Part shown: positions 9,357 to 17,756 of the stretch, one piece after another
Layout: each line of letters opens with the position of its first letter
Numbering within the stretch: position 1 is the first letter of the stretch
Made by a program: the position numbers and the translations under genes
Origin: Herminiimonas sp.
GTDB taxonomy: Bacteria > Pseudomonadota > Gammaproteobacteria > Burkholderiales > Burkholderiaceae
NCBI GenBank assembly: GCA_014377155.1
Contig: JACMQD010000024.1
Location: forward strand, 1 to 32,723
DNA length: 32,723 nt
Direction of reading: 5' to 3'
Notes under the pieces: model-generated
Seen by the model: only the letters and a program-made list of their open reading frames with translations
Told to the model about the DNA's origin: nothing
Database searches by the model: none

Positions 9357-10784
9357 CTAGTTAAAACGAACGTACTCGAAATCGATTGGCTGACGATTGA
9401 TCCCCACCGGCGGCGGTGCGATCCAGTTAGCCATCTTACCCGGTTCGATGACGCGTCCCATCAGCGATGCCACATAAGCGCGGTCTGCCTCCGATGGCAA
9501 CCAGTTGATGACACTGGACGCCCATTCGGCTTCTGAAATAACTTGTCCGTTCGGTGAAATCTTGAATTGCGACATGGGGCCGATATGACGATTGAAGGCT
9601 TTATGTGGCGTGACCAGTCGGAACGCCAGACCCGCTTTTTCGATCACGCGATTCCAGCGCCCGACACCGGCCACCGAGTCGCGAATATAGTCGTCACGCA
9701 GTAGCTCGTTGAGCGCATTGAGCATCGGAATTTCTTTTTCTACCAGCCGGCCATTCGACACTTCCAGAATCTTGTACTGATCGTTCTTGAGCGAGTGGTC
9801 GTCATCGCGTTTCATCTCCTCATAACGTCCCTTCAAGCCTGCGCTGTAAAACGCGGCGGCGTTCGATGACTGATCGGCACCGAACAGGTCGATCGTGACA
9901 CTGAAATGGAAGTTCAGATAACGCTGAATCGTCGGCAGATCGATGACACCTTTGGCGCGCACCTGTTCCGGATCTTCGATGCCGAATTCCTTCATGACCT
10001 GGCAAGTGCGGTTGATGACGCGCGAGATGCCGGATTCGCCGACGAACATATGGTGCGCTTCTTCGGTCAGCATAAAGCGGCAGGTGCGCGACAGCGGGTC
10101 GAAACCTGATTCGGCCAGCGCATTCAATTGGAATTTGCCGTCACGATCGGTGAAGTAAGTGAACATGTAGAACGCCAGCCAGTCCGGCGTTTCTTCGTTA
10201 AATGCTTCGAGAATGCGCGGCTTGTCCTGATCGCCTGAATTGCGCTGCAGAAGTGCTTCCGCTTCTTCACGGCCATCACGGCCGAAGTACTTGTGCAGCA
10301 GATACACCATCGCCCACAAATGGCGGCCTTCTTCGACGTTGATCTGAAACAAATTACGCAAATCGTAGTTCGAGGGCGCGGTCAGGCCCAGGTGACGTTG
10401 CTGCTCGACCGAAGCCGGTTCGGTGTCGCCTTGCGTGACGATCATGCGGCGCAAATTGGCGCGATGTTCGCCTGGCACTTCCTGCCATGCGTTCATGCCC
10501 TTGTTTTCACCGAAATTGACCTTGCGGCCTTCTTCCTGCTGACCAAGAAAAATACCCCAGCGGTAGTCCGGCATTTTCACGTGACCAAAATTCGCCCATC
10601 CTTCTGGCGTGACATTGATCGCCGTGCGCAGATAGACATCATGGTTGGTCGAGCCATCCGGGCCCATGTCTTTCCACCATTGCAGGTAATTCGGCTGCCA
10701 GTGTTCAAGAGCACGCTGCAGGGTCTTGTCTTCGGACAAATTGACGTTATTCGGAATGGTCTCGCTGTAGTCGATTGTGCTCAC
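9357..10784 (-). CDS. boxB: Benzoyl-CoA 2,3-epoxidase oxygenase subunit BoxB
   Basis: Class I di-iron oxygenase that uses O2 and electrons from BoxA to form the 2,3-epoxide of benzoyl-CoA. Its 475 residues match the known subunit. Two metal-binding helices are visible: EEGRH at residues 151-155 and EEAHH at 241-245, each with the E-x-x-H spacing expected of di-iron ligands. WWKDMGPDGSTNHDVYLRTA near residues 36-55 is typical of the family. The start is a GTG at 10784 with AAGGA 8 bases upstream. It lies 24 bases after boxC and is evidently cotranscribed with it. Identification is firm. Confidence 0.97.
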   Translation of the reverse strand: MSTIDYSETIPNNVNLSEDKTLQRALEHWQPNYLQWWKDMGPDGSTNHDVYLRTAINVTPEGWANFGHVKMPDYRWGIFLGQQEEGRKVNFGENKGMNAWQEVPGEHRANLRRMIVTQGDTEPASVEQQRHLGLTAPSNYDLRNLFQINVEEGRHLWAMVYLLHKYFGRDGREEAEALLQRNSGDQDKPRILEAFNEETPDWLAFYMFTYFTDRDGKFQLNALAESGFDPLSRTCRFMLTEEAHHMFVGESGISRVINRTCQVMKEFGIEDPEQVRAKGVIDLPTIQRYLNFHFSVTIDLFGADQSSNAAAFYSAGLKGRYEEMKRDDDHSLKNDQYKILEVSNGRLVEKEIPMLNALNELLRDDYIRDSVAGVGRWNRVIEKAGLAFRLVTPHKAFNRHIGPMSQFKISPNGQVISEAEWASSVINWLPSEADRAYVASLMGRVIEPGKMANWIAPPPVGINRQPIDFEYVRFN

Positions 10785-10808
10785 TGTGAAATCCTTAATG
10801 AAGTCGGT

Positions 10809-12467
10809 TTAAACGCGATTGAAATCAAATTGTGCTTTGTTGCCGGAGCCATAGACTTTCAGCGCGCCGAGTTCTCCCACGGCGTTGGGGCGGATGAAGA
10901 TCCAGTTCTGCCAAGCGGTGAGGCGACCGAAAATGCGGGTTTCCATGGTTTCCTTGCCATTGAAGCGCAGGTTGGATTCCAGCCCGGTCAAGGCATCCGG
11001 TGACATGCTGGCCCGCTCTTCCAGTGCCATGCGGGTTTCATCTGCCCAATCCAGTTCGTCCGGATCGGCGGTGATCATGCCCAGTCGCAGCGCGGCTGCG
11101 GCGTCCAGTAGCGTGCCTTCGGTGTGTCGGACGGCGCCGATGGCATCGGCATCGTCATAGAACCGGCGGGCGATGCGCGACTGGTGGGTCACCATCGCCA
11201 ACAGGCCAAAATTCATCGCGGATACCGCGATCTTCGGCGCGGTTGCCGTATCGTCAGGCGTGGCGAGCATGTAGATACGGTCGGCCGATAACGCGACTTC
11301 GAGCAAGGTGCCGGCGAAACAGGAACCGGTGTCGACGAAGGCGAACAACGAGCGCGATGTCACGTCCAGGCGGGCGAAGGTACGACGCAGCATGCCGACC
11401 GTTTCGCGTACCAACCAGTTTTCCTGGTTGGCGGCGATGCTGGTATCGACGTCGAGCACGGCATGGGAATCGCCCGCGGATTTCAGGATCCAGGTACCGA
11501 TGTCGAGTTCGTTGGTGCGCAGATGGAGGATCGCGTCGTCCAGTTCGCGCGCGAACTGCAGTGGCCACCAGTGAATGCCGGCGGCTTCGATGCCTGCGGC
11601 ATCGGAAGGCTGCATTGTGGCGGGCGCCCTCACGGTCAGCGTGGCGTTGCGGCTGTCGCGGTCGATACGGACGCTGACATAATCGTATTCCAGTGCTTCT
11701 GCGGAGAGTTCACGCTTGAGCGGCGTCATCTTCACACCCGTCGCATTGGTCGGGCGCTCGCTGGTCGCTGCTAAATCCATTGCCACTTGACGCACAGTCC
11801 CGGCAAATTGCGCTGGCTTGGCGATGTCGTCCACCAGTTTCCAGTCCTTGGCGCGTTGCCCCCGCACACCCTCCGACGTGGTGCAGAAAATATCGGCATG
11901 GTCATGCCGCACCTTGCGCTTGTCGGTCAGCCTCGTCAGGCCGCCGGTGCCGGGCAATACTCCGAGCAGCGGGACTTCCGGCAAGCTCACGGACGAAGAA
12001 CGATCATCCACCAGAATGATCTTGTCGCAGGCTGCCGCCATTTCATATCCGCCGCCCGCACACGCACCATTGACCGCGGCCACGAACTTTAAACCGCCAT
12101 GCCGGCTGGAGTCTTCCAGGCCATTACGCGTTTCATTGGTAAATTTGCAAAAATTGACTTTCCACGCATGCGTGGATTTACCCAGCATGAAGATATTCGC
12201 ACCCGAGCAAAAAATACGGTCCTTGCCACTGGCGATGACCACCGTGCACACGGTCGGATGCTCGAACCGGATGCGCTGCACCGCGTCATGCAATTCGATG
12301 TCCACGCCGAGATCGTAGGAATTGAGCTTGAGCTTGTAGCCTTCTTTCAAACCACCGTCTTCGTCGATATTCATCGTCAGCGTCGCAATTTGACCATCGA
12401 CGCCCATGCTCCAGTGCTTGTAGCGCTCGGGAGAGGTTTCGTAGTTGATCCGTGGTGCGTTATTCAT
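10809..12467 (-). CDS. boxC: Benzoyl-CoA-dihydrodiol (epoxide) lyase BoxC, ring-opening crotonase
   Basis: Hydrolytically opens the ring of 2,3-epoxybenzoyl-CoA to 3,4-dehydroadipyl-CoA semialdehyde and formate, without a second O2. It is a 552-residue crotonase-superfamily protein with a duplicated fold. Seen: FEHPTVCTVVIASGKDRIF, FCSGANIFML, the oxyanion-loop region AAVNGACAGGGYEMAAACD, and LPEVPLLGVLPGTGGLTRLTDKRK. A second, diverged crotonase-like half follows (for example DTGSCFAGTLLEVALSADRI). AAGGAGA immediately before the ATG at 12467 decides the start. Upstream in-frame codons to 12515 overlap the promoter. It is first in boxC-boxB-boxA and has its own strong predicted promoter. Confidence 0.97.
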   Translation of the reverse strand: MNNAPRINYETSPERYKHWSMGVDGQIATLTMNIDEDGGLKEGYKLKLNSYDLGVDIELHDAVQRIRFEHPTVCTVVIASGKDRIFCSGANIFMLGKSTHAWKVNFCKFTNETRNGLEDSSRHGGLKFVAAVNGACAGGGYEMAAACDKIILVDDRSSSVSLPEVPLLGVLPGTGGLTRLTDKRKVRHDHADIFCTTSEGVRGQRAKDWKLVDDIAKPAQFAGTVRQVAMDLAATSERPTNATGVKMTPLKRELSAEALEYDYVSVRIDRDSRNATLTVRAPATMQPSDAAGIEAAGIHWWPLQFARELDDAILHLRTNELDIGTWILKSAGDSHAVLDVDTSIAANQENWLVRETVGMLRRTFARLDVTSRSLFAFVDTGSCFAGTLLEVALSADRIYMLATPDDTATAPKIAVSAMNFGLLAMVTHQSRIARRFYDDADAIGAVRHTEGTLLDAAAALRLGMITADPDELDWADETRMALEERASMSPDALTGLESNLRFNGKETMETRIFGRLTAWQNWIFIRPNAVGELGALKVYGSGNKAQFDFNRV

Positions 12468-12490
12468 GATTCTCCTTGATGGAAATATCC

Positions 12491-12555
12491 TGCAAATTCT
12501 TATTTGTTGAAGCACTATAGTGCATCAAGAAAATCGAGTCAAGAATAAAAGTGCA
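12491..12555 (-). promoter_or_regulatory. boxC promoter with palindromic operator candidate
   Basis: On the minus strand TTGACT (12537-12542) and TATAGT (12514-12519) are separated by exactly 17 bases, a near-consensus housekeeping promoter. The -10 lies inside a perfect 12-bp palindrome, GCACTATAGTGC (12512-12523). TGCA tetramers at 12491, 12521 and 12552 are spaced 30 and 31 bases apart, about three helical turns. TGCA repeats within palindromes are the described operator element of the related BzdR regulator, so this is the likely BoxR site. Binding is inferred. Confidence 0.75.
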
Positions 12556-12788
12556 TTATCTTGTGACCTACGCTTGTATTAAATTGGGCAGGACGTCACC
12601 AGCATGAAATCGGAAGATCCGATCAATCGGTTAGGCCCAGAGGGGGTGAAAAACGGTTGCATCTCGTACGGAAATTGAAGAGGACGGATTGAAATGCGGA
12701 TTTAGGATTCGCGATGCCCCATCCTGTGCGGTGACAGGCATGTATGAACTGCGCAGGCTATGGCAGGTTTAGTTGACCGACACAATAT
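12556..12788. other. Remainder of the boxR-boxC gap
   Basis: About 230 bases between the boxC control region and the boxR stop. I see no gene, no clear hairpin followed by T residues, and no further TGCA cluster that matches the operator pattern. Confidence 0.5.
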
Positions 12789-13697
12789 TCAAGCCGCGTC
12801 GCGCACCTGGTCCATCAGCCCGATGAAAGCCGCTTCTTGCGCCATGTCGCTCGTATCGAACGACCTGTCGGCCTTGGAATAAAATGCCGCGCGGCTCTCG
12901 AGGATGTTTTTCAGGTCGTCCATCGCTTCGCGGTTGCCGTGCATCGGGCGGGTGTCGCCTTGTGCGAGTACGCGTTCCATGTGGTCTTTGGGCGAGGCCT
13001 TGAGCCATACACTGTAGCAATGCGAAAGCAGAAGATTGAAGGTCGCCGGGTCCGAGACGATGCCGCCCGGCGTGGCGATCACCGCACGGGGAAATCGATG
13101 AATGATGTCTTCCAGTGCCCTGTATTCATATCTGCGGTAGGCGTTCGGCCCGTACAGCGCATGGATTTCCGCCACGCTGCAGCCGGCCAGCAGTTCGACG
13201 TGACGACTGAGCTCCAGGAACGGCACCATCATATGGTCGGCCAGCATCCTGCCGAGACTGGATTTGCCTGCGCCACGCAGTCCGATCAACGCGATGCGCT
13301 GGCGGCGAGCTGCTTCGCTGGTCGGCGCATCGAAGACTCCGGCGAGGGAAGCGCGTGCCTTGGCCAGCTCTTCCTCGGAACGACCGCGTAAAATCTCGCG
13401 GATCATCAGCCATTCGGGTGAGGTGGATGTTTCGTCGCCGATCATTTCAGCCAGCGTGCAGTTCAACACCGTCGTCAGCTGTCGCAGAAATTGAATCGAT
13501 GCGTTGCCGACCCCGCATTCGACGTTCGCCAGATGGCGTTCGGACACGTCGGCCAGCTTGGCCAGTGCCTTGCGCGTCAATCCCCGACGTGCCCGCAAGT
13601 CTCGCAGTCGCTCCCCGAGCACGATTAGAAAAGGATCTTTGCTCTCTTCATTGTCGGGTAGGGATATTTTTTCGAGAGATTTTGGCGTTTGGTTCAT
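12789..13697 (-). CDS. boxR: BoxR-type transcriptional regulator (HTH plus shikimate kinase-like domain)
   Basis: Two-domain regulator of the BzdR/BoxR family, which represses benzoate genes and is relieved by benzoyl-CoA. The roughly 302 residues hold an XRE-type helix-turn-helix at about 27-85 (LGERLRDLRARRGLTRKALA, then VSERHLANVECGVGNASIQF), a linker, and a shikimate-kinase-like domain. That domain has Walker A GLRGAGKSS at about 139-147, YRRYEYRALEDI and ATPGGIVSDP. The Asp pair that binds shikimate in true kinases reads ELS here, so enzyme activity is unlikely. ATG 13697 is preferred; a GTG at 13706 with AGGAAC upstream is equally possible. It lies upstream of boxC and diverges from the ligase gene. 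Confidence 0.93.
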   Translation of the reverse strand: MNQTPKSLEKISLPDNEESKDPFLIVLGERLRDLRARRGLTRKALAKLADVSERHLANVECGVGNASIQFLRQLTTVLNCTLAEMIGDETSTSPEWLMIREILRGRSEEELAKARASLAGVFDAPTSEAARRQRIALIGLRGAGKSSLGRMLADHMMVPFLELSRHVELLAGCSVAEIHALYGPNAYRRYEYRALEDIIHRFPRAVIATPGGIVSDPATFNLLLSHCYSVWLKASPKDHMERVLAQGDTRPMHGNREAMDDLKNILESRAAFYSKADRSFDTSDMAQEAAFIGLMDQVRDAA

Positions 13698-13762
13698 GAT
13701 TTCCACATTGTTCCTGGCATTACTGATTATCGCATGGGTGCATCTTTGCTCGTGCGCGATGA

Positions 13763-13791
13763 ATTATATTGTGCATATTTCCTCTTGACTA
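13763..13791 (-). promoter_or_regulatory. Predicted boxR promoter
   Basis: Minus-strand TAGTCA (13786-13791) and TATAAT (13763-13768) with a 17-base spacer. A TGCA tetramer lies in the spacer (13772-13775) and another downstream (13739-13742), consistent with autoregulation. The -35 overlaps the opposite-strand TTGACT assigned to the ligase gene. Confidence 0.55.
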
Positions 13792-13834
13792 CTGCAAGAT
13801 ATTACATTTAACATGGAAATATAAGCACTATAAA
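13785..13834 (+). promoter_or_regulatory. Predicted benzoate-CoA ligase promoter region
   Basis: Two overlapping candidates. One is TTGACT (13785-13790), 17 bases, TTAACA (13808-13813), with TGCA in the spacer at 13793. The other uses TATAAA (13829-13834) as -10, embedded in GCACTATAAAGC. That matches the boxC palindrome at ten of twelve positions and in the same register relative to the -10, but no good -35 is present for it. Either choice leaves a leader of about 250-270 bases before the start codon. Confidence 0.5.
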
Positions 13835-14081
13835 GCGAAGAAAAACGATCATCGATTATTTCGGCGAAAGATTTTTATCTGCAGGTATTGCAGATTTAAT
13901 AGCAGATCAGCCAGATGCGATCGGCGGCCAAGCAATCGGGAAGCCGACGGTATCCGGCATGGCCGCGTGCTGAAGACCACGGCGGCGAGCCACGGCCTCA
14001 GCGTCGATGTCGTGGGTAGGTAAAATAAAATGTAGCCGAGAGAGTGGCGATGCCTTCGCTGTGCCGGAAAAGGAGATACAC
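13835..14081 (+). other. Long untranslated leader upstream of the ligase gene
   Basis: About 250 bases with no supported gene. One plus-strand frame is open from 13812 to a TGA at 13971 and has protein-like composition (SAGIADLIADQPDAIGG) but no ATG, GTG or TTG start, so it may be a gene remnant or chance. GGAG before the GTG at 14082 marks the ligase start. Confidence 0.45.
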
Positions 14082-15647
14082 GTGAACCCACCAAACATCG
14101 ACCAGGAGTCGATAGCGCTCCCTCCCATTTTCAATTTTGCCTGCCACATCCTGGATGTCAACGCGGGTCGCGCTGACAAGGTCGCTTATATCGACGATGG
14201 CGACCGGTACACCTACGGCGAACTTGATTTGCGGGTGCGCCGCTTCGCCGCAGGACTGCTGGCACGCGGCATTCGCCGGGAAGAACGGGTCCTGCTGGTG
14301 ATGCATGACACAATCGATCTGCCGGTCGCTTTTCTGGGCACGTTGTTTGCCGGCGTAATTCCGGTGCCAGTCAATACGCTGCTGCCGGCATCCGATTACG
14401 CCTATATGATCGATCATAGCAATGCGAAGGCCCTCATCGCATCGGCGGCCTTGCTGCCTGTGGTGCAGGAAGCACTCGCCATCGCAAATACAAAACCAGC
14501 GCTGATCGTTGCCGGCGATGCGCCACCTGGCGTCGGCAAATTCGACGCGCTGCTGGAAGCGGAGGCGCTCGCGCCGGATGCAAGTGCGCGCACTCATCCT
14601 GACGATTTTGCTTTTTGGCTCTATTCTTCCGGCTCCACCGGGCGCCCCAAGGGCACCGTGCACAGTCATGGCAATCTCTACTGGACCGCCGAACTGTATG
14701 CCAAGCCGATTCTCGGCATACAAGAAGGAGACACGATTTTTTCTGCGGCAAAACTCTTCTTTGCGTATGGACTTGGCAATGGCTTGACCTTCCCGCTCAG
14801 CGTCGGCGCGACGGTGATCCTGATGGCGGAACGCCCGACGCCACAGGCGATATTCAAACGCCTGACCGAAAATCACCCGACCATTTTTTGCGGCGTACCT
14901 ACGCTGTTCGTAGGCATGCTGGCTTCGGATGTGCTGCCAGCGAAAGGGCACGTTGCGTTGCGCTTGTGCGCGTCGGCCGGTGAATCGCTGCCGCGCGAAG
15001 TCGGCGAAAAATTCCATCGTCATTTTGGCTGTGAAATCCTCGACGGACTGGGCTCTACAGAAATGCTTCACATCTTTATTTCCAACCGCTCCGGGAGTGT
15101 GCGCTACGGCACCTCGGGGCAAGCCGTCCCGGGCTACGACGTCCAGTTGCGCGACGACGACAACCATCCTGTTGCGATAGGCGAAATCGGCGACCTCTAT
15201 GTGCGTGGTCCTAGCGCAGCATTGCTATACTGGAGCGATCGCGAAAAAACCCGTGCCACGTTTTTGGGCGACTGGTTGAAAAGTGGCGACAAATATAGTG
15301 CAGACATGGATGGCTACTTCACCTATTCGGGCCGTGGCGACGACATGCTGAAGGTCAGCGGTCAGTACGTGTCGCCGATCGAAGTGGAGAACGCATTGAT
15401 CGAACATGCGGCCGTGCTGGAGTGCGCCGTGGTTGGCAAAATCGATGGCGAGGGCCTGACTAAGACGGTGGCCTATGTGGTCCTGAATCGCGGCGAATTA
15501 CCGTCGCGCGAACTTGAAGCCGATCTGAAGGCCTTCGTTAAGAGCAGACTTGCGCCGCACAAGTATCCGCGCGAATTTATCTTCCTGCCCGAATTGCCGA
15601 AGACCGCCACTGGAAAAATTCAGCGCTTCAAACTGCGCGCGGCATGA
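14082..15647 (+). CDS. bclA: Benzoate-CoA ligase
   Basis: ATP-dependent acyl-CoA synthetase that activates benzoate to benzoyl-CoA, releasing AMP and pyrophosphate; it is the entry step of the box pathway. It has 521 residues of the ANL superfamily. Seen: YSSGSTGRPKGTVHSH (P-loop, about 181-191), LFFAYGLGNGL (substrate pocket region typical of benzoate ligases), DGLGSTEMLHIFISN, YSGRGDDMLKVSGQYVSPIE hinge, and C-terminal LPKTATGKIQRFKLR with the catalytic lysine. The GTG start at 14082 is chosen because AGGAG sits 6 bases upstream. In-frame codons reach back to 14007 but do not fit the family. It is divergent from boxR and starts the plus-strand uptake/activation operon. Confidence 0.96.
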   Translation: MNPPNIDQESIALPPIFNFACHILDVNAGRADKVAYIDDGDRYTYGELDLRVRRFAAGLLARGIRREERVLLVMHDTIDLPVAFLGTLFAGVIPVPVNTLLPASDYAYMIDHSNAKALIASAALLPVVQEALAIANTKPALIVAGDAPPGVGKFDALLEAEALAPDASARTHPDDFAFWLYSSGSTGRPKGTVHSHGNLYWTAELYAKPILGIQEGDTIFSAAKLFFAYGLGNGLTFPLSVGATVILMAERPTPQAIFKRLTENHPTIFCGVPTLFVGMLASDVLPAKGHVALRLCASAGESLPREVGEKFHRHFGCEILDGLGSTEMLHIFISNRSGSVRYGTSGQAVPGYDVQLRDDDNHPVAIGEIGDLYVRGPSAALLYWSDREKTRATFLGDWLKSGDKYSADMDGYFTYSGRGDDMLKVSGQYVSPIEVENALIEHAAVLECAVVGKIDGEGLTKTVAYVVLNRGELPSRELEADLKAFVKSRLAPHKYPREFIFLPELPKTATGKIQRFKLRAA

Positions 15648-15654
15648 GTACTCC

Positions 15655-16470
15655 ATGAATATCGCCATGCACACGTCCACGCCCGAATTTGCCGACCTCC
15701 TATGGCGCGATGCACCGCTTCGGCTGGAATATCAATGGGTAGGGGTCAGGCAGTCTGCGTATCCCGTGGTGGTATTCCTGCACGAAGGCCTCGGGTCGCT
15801 CGCCATGTGGAAAGATTTTCCGGAAAAATTGTGCAGCCAGAACGGCCTGACCGGACTTGTATTCTCGCGGTATGGCTACGGTCAGTCGACGACAAGGGCG
15901 CTGGCGGAAACCTGGCCAATTACCTTCATGCATGCGCAAGCCTACGAAGTTCTGCCCGCGCTGTTTGCAACGCTGGGAATCGAGCGTCCCTGGCTGTTCG
16001 GCCACAGCGACGGCGGTTCGATCGCCTTGCTGTATGCAGCGCGCTTTGCCGATGCCGTCAGCGGCATCATCGTAGCGGCGCCGCATATTTTTGTCGAAGA
16101 CCTGACGATTGCCAGCATTGCCGATGTTCGCGCAACTTACGTGTCGACCGATTTGCGCGAGAAGCTCGGGCGCTATCACGCCGACCCAGACTCCGCTTTT
16201 TGGGGTTGGAATGATGTCTGGCTGAACCCGGCGTTCCGGTCCTGGAATATCGAAGCGAAACTGGCCACGATCACGTGCCCGGTCCTGGCGATCCAGGGCG
16301 AGGAAGACGAGTACGGTAGCCTCGATCAGATTTACGGCATCCGGCGAAATGTCCATCAGACGAAGCTGCTGGTCTTGCCCCATTGCGGTCACTCCCCGCA
16401 TCGCGATCAACCGGCTGCCGTGATGCGAGAGGTGGCACAGTTGATCGTCGGTTCGGCCTGTACACTCTAG
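15655..16470 (+). CDS. Alpha/beta hydrolase of the box cluster
   Basis: A 271-residue cytosolic alpha/beta-hydrolase. Visible elements: oxyanion region FLHEGLGSLAMWKDFP near residues 41-56, nucleophile elbow GHSDGGS with Ser at about 118, acidic residue in GEEDEYGS, and C-terminal His in HCGHSPH. It has the full catalytic triad. The start at 15655 lies 7 bases after the ligase stop; upstream in-frame codons overlap the ligase in another frame. Related hydrolases recur in box clusters. Proposed roles are thioester or lactone hydrolysis of a pathway intermediate, possibly relieving trapped CoA. The substrate cannot be read from sequence. No signal peptide is seen. Confidence 0.85.
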   Translation: MNIAMHTSTPEFADLLWRDAPLRLEYQWVGVRQSAYPVVVFLHEGLGSLAMWKDFPEKLCSQNGLTGLVFSRYGYGQSTTRALAETWPITFMHAQAYEVLPALFATLGIERPWLFGHSDGGSIALLYAARFADAVSGIIVAAPHIFVEDLTIASIADVRATYVSTDLREKLGRYHADPDSAFWGWNDVWLNPAFRSWNIEAKLATITCPVLAIQGEEDEYGSLDQIYGIRRNVHQTKLLVLPHCGHSPHRDQPAAVMREVAQLIVGSACTL

Positions 16471-16548
16471 GCGGCACGGACCGTACGGACAGCAAGAACA
16501 GCACAAACAGCATGAGCATCAAAATATAAAATCAACCAGGAGACCTAC

Positions 16549-17724
16549 ATGCACCTACCTTTCACACCAAAACTTGTTACCTTTGCTGTCGCCACATTGC
16601 TTGCTAGTGTTGCAGCACACGCGCAAACCAATGCGCCGATCAAGGTCGGTTTCATGCTGCCCGCCACCGGCACCTATGCCAGCCTGGGCAACATGATCGA
16701 GAACGGCTTCAAGCTATACGTCGCCGAGCACGGCGGCAAACTTGGTGGGCGCGACATCCAGTATTTCAAGGTCGATGACGAATCGGACCCGGCCAAGGCT
16801 ACGGACAATGTCAACAAGCTCATCAAGCGCGATCAGGTTGATGTGCTGGTCGGCACCGTGCATTCGGGCGTGGCACTCGCGATGGCGAAGGTCGCGCGTG
16901 AAACCAATACCTTGATGATCGTGCCGAATGCTGGGGCGGATGCGATTACCGGGCCGCTATGCGCGAAAAATATATTCCGCACCTCGTTCACCAATTGGCA
17001 ACCTGCCTTTGCGATGGGCAAGGTCGCGGCAGAACGAGGCCACAAGAAAGCCATCACGATCACCTGGAATTACGCTGCCGGTCTGGAATCGGCCAAGGGC
17101 TTTGTCGAGGGTTTCGAGAAAGGCGGCGGCAAAGTGGCCGACAATCTGACGCTGCCTTTTCCGAACGTGGAATATCAGGCGCTGCTGACGCAAATCGCCT
17201 CGCAGAAACCGGACGCGGTGTATGCGTTCTTTGCAGGCGGCGGTGCGGTCAAGTTCGTCAAGGACTATGTCGCGGCCGGTTTGAACAAGACGATTCCGCT
17301 GTATGGCCCGGGATTCCTGACCGACGGCACGCTCGAAGCACAGGGCGCAGCGGCGCAGGGCATGCTGACGACCCTGCATTACGGCGATGGTCTGTCTATC
17401 CCGCGTGACAAAAGCTTCCGCCTGAGCTTTGCCAAGGCTTACAAGGTCAATGCGGATGTCTATGCGGTACAGGGATACGACGCAGCGCAGTTGCTGGAAA
17501 ATGGTATCAAAGGTGCGGGGGGCGATATCGCCAAACGCGACCAGATGCTGACGGCGATGCGCACCACGGCCATCGATAGCCCGCGTGGAAAATTTACCCT
17601 CTCTGCAGCGCAAAATCCCGTGCAGGACATTTATTTGCGTGAAGTCAAAGGTGCCTACAATGAAGTCAAGGGCGTGGCGATCAAGGGTCTGGCCGATCCT
17701 GCGCGCGGCTGCAAGCCGATCTGA
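16549..17724 (+). CDS. Periplasmic substrate-binding protein of Liv-type (benzoate-linked) ABC importer
   Basis: A 391-residue type I periplasmic binding protein (branched-chain amino acid/aromatic acid family). A signal peptide covers about residues 1-25 (hydrophobic FAVATLLASVAAHA, cleavage near AHA-QT). The mature protein opens with IKVGFMLPATGTYASLGNMI, followed by VDDESDPAKATDNVNKLI and LVGTVHSGVALAMAKVARE. AGGAGA before the ATG supports the start. It leads a contiguous permease-permease-ATPase-ATPase set and follows the ligase and hydrolase, so its ligand is most likely benzoate or a related aromatic acid. That specificity is inferred from context, not from binding-site residues. Confidence 0.93.
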   Translation: MHLPFTPKLVTFAVATLLASVAAHAQTNAPIKVGFMLPATGTYASLGNMIENGFKLYVAEHGGKLGGRDIQYFKVDDESDPAKATDNVNKLIKRDQVDVLVGTVHSGVALAMAKVARETNTLMIVPNAGADAITGPLCAKNIFRTSFTNWQPAFAMGKVAAERGHKKAITITWNYAAGLESAKGFVEGFEKGGGKVADNLTLPFPNVEYQALLTQIASQKPDAVYAFFAGGGAVKFVKDYVAAGLNKTIPLYGPGFLTDGTLEAQGAAAQGMLTTLHYGDGLSIPRDKSFRLSFAKAYKVNADVYAVQGYDAAQLLENGIKGAGGDIAKRDQMLTAMRTTAIDSPRGKFTLSAAQNPVQDIYLREVKGAYNEVKGVAIKGLADPARGCKPI

Positions 17725-17756
17725 TGGTACGTGCCCACACCGACTGAAAATAGCCC

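Noticed and set aside
13998..15167. Minus-strand ORF of 389 codons opposite bclA
   Set aside because: It is antisense to an unmistakable acyl-CoA ligase, is rich in Arg, His and Gln as expected of a reverse frame, and has no motif.
15700..16506. Minus-strand ORF opposite the alpha/beta hydrolase
   Set aside because: It is antisense to a gene with an intact catalytic triad and shows no domain of its own.
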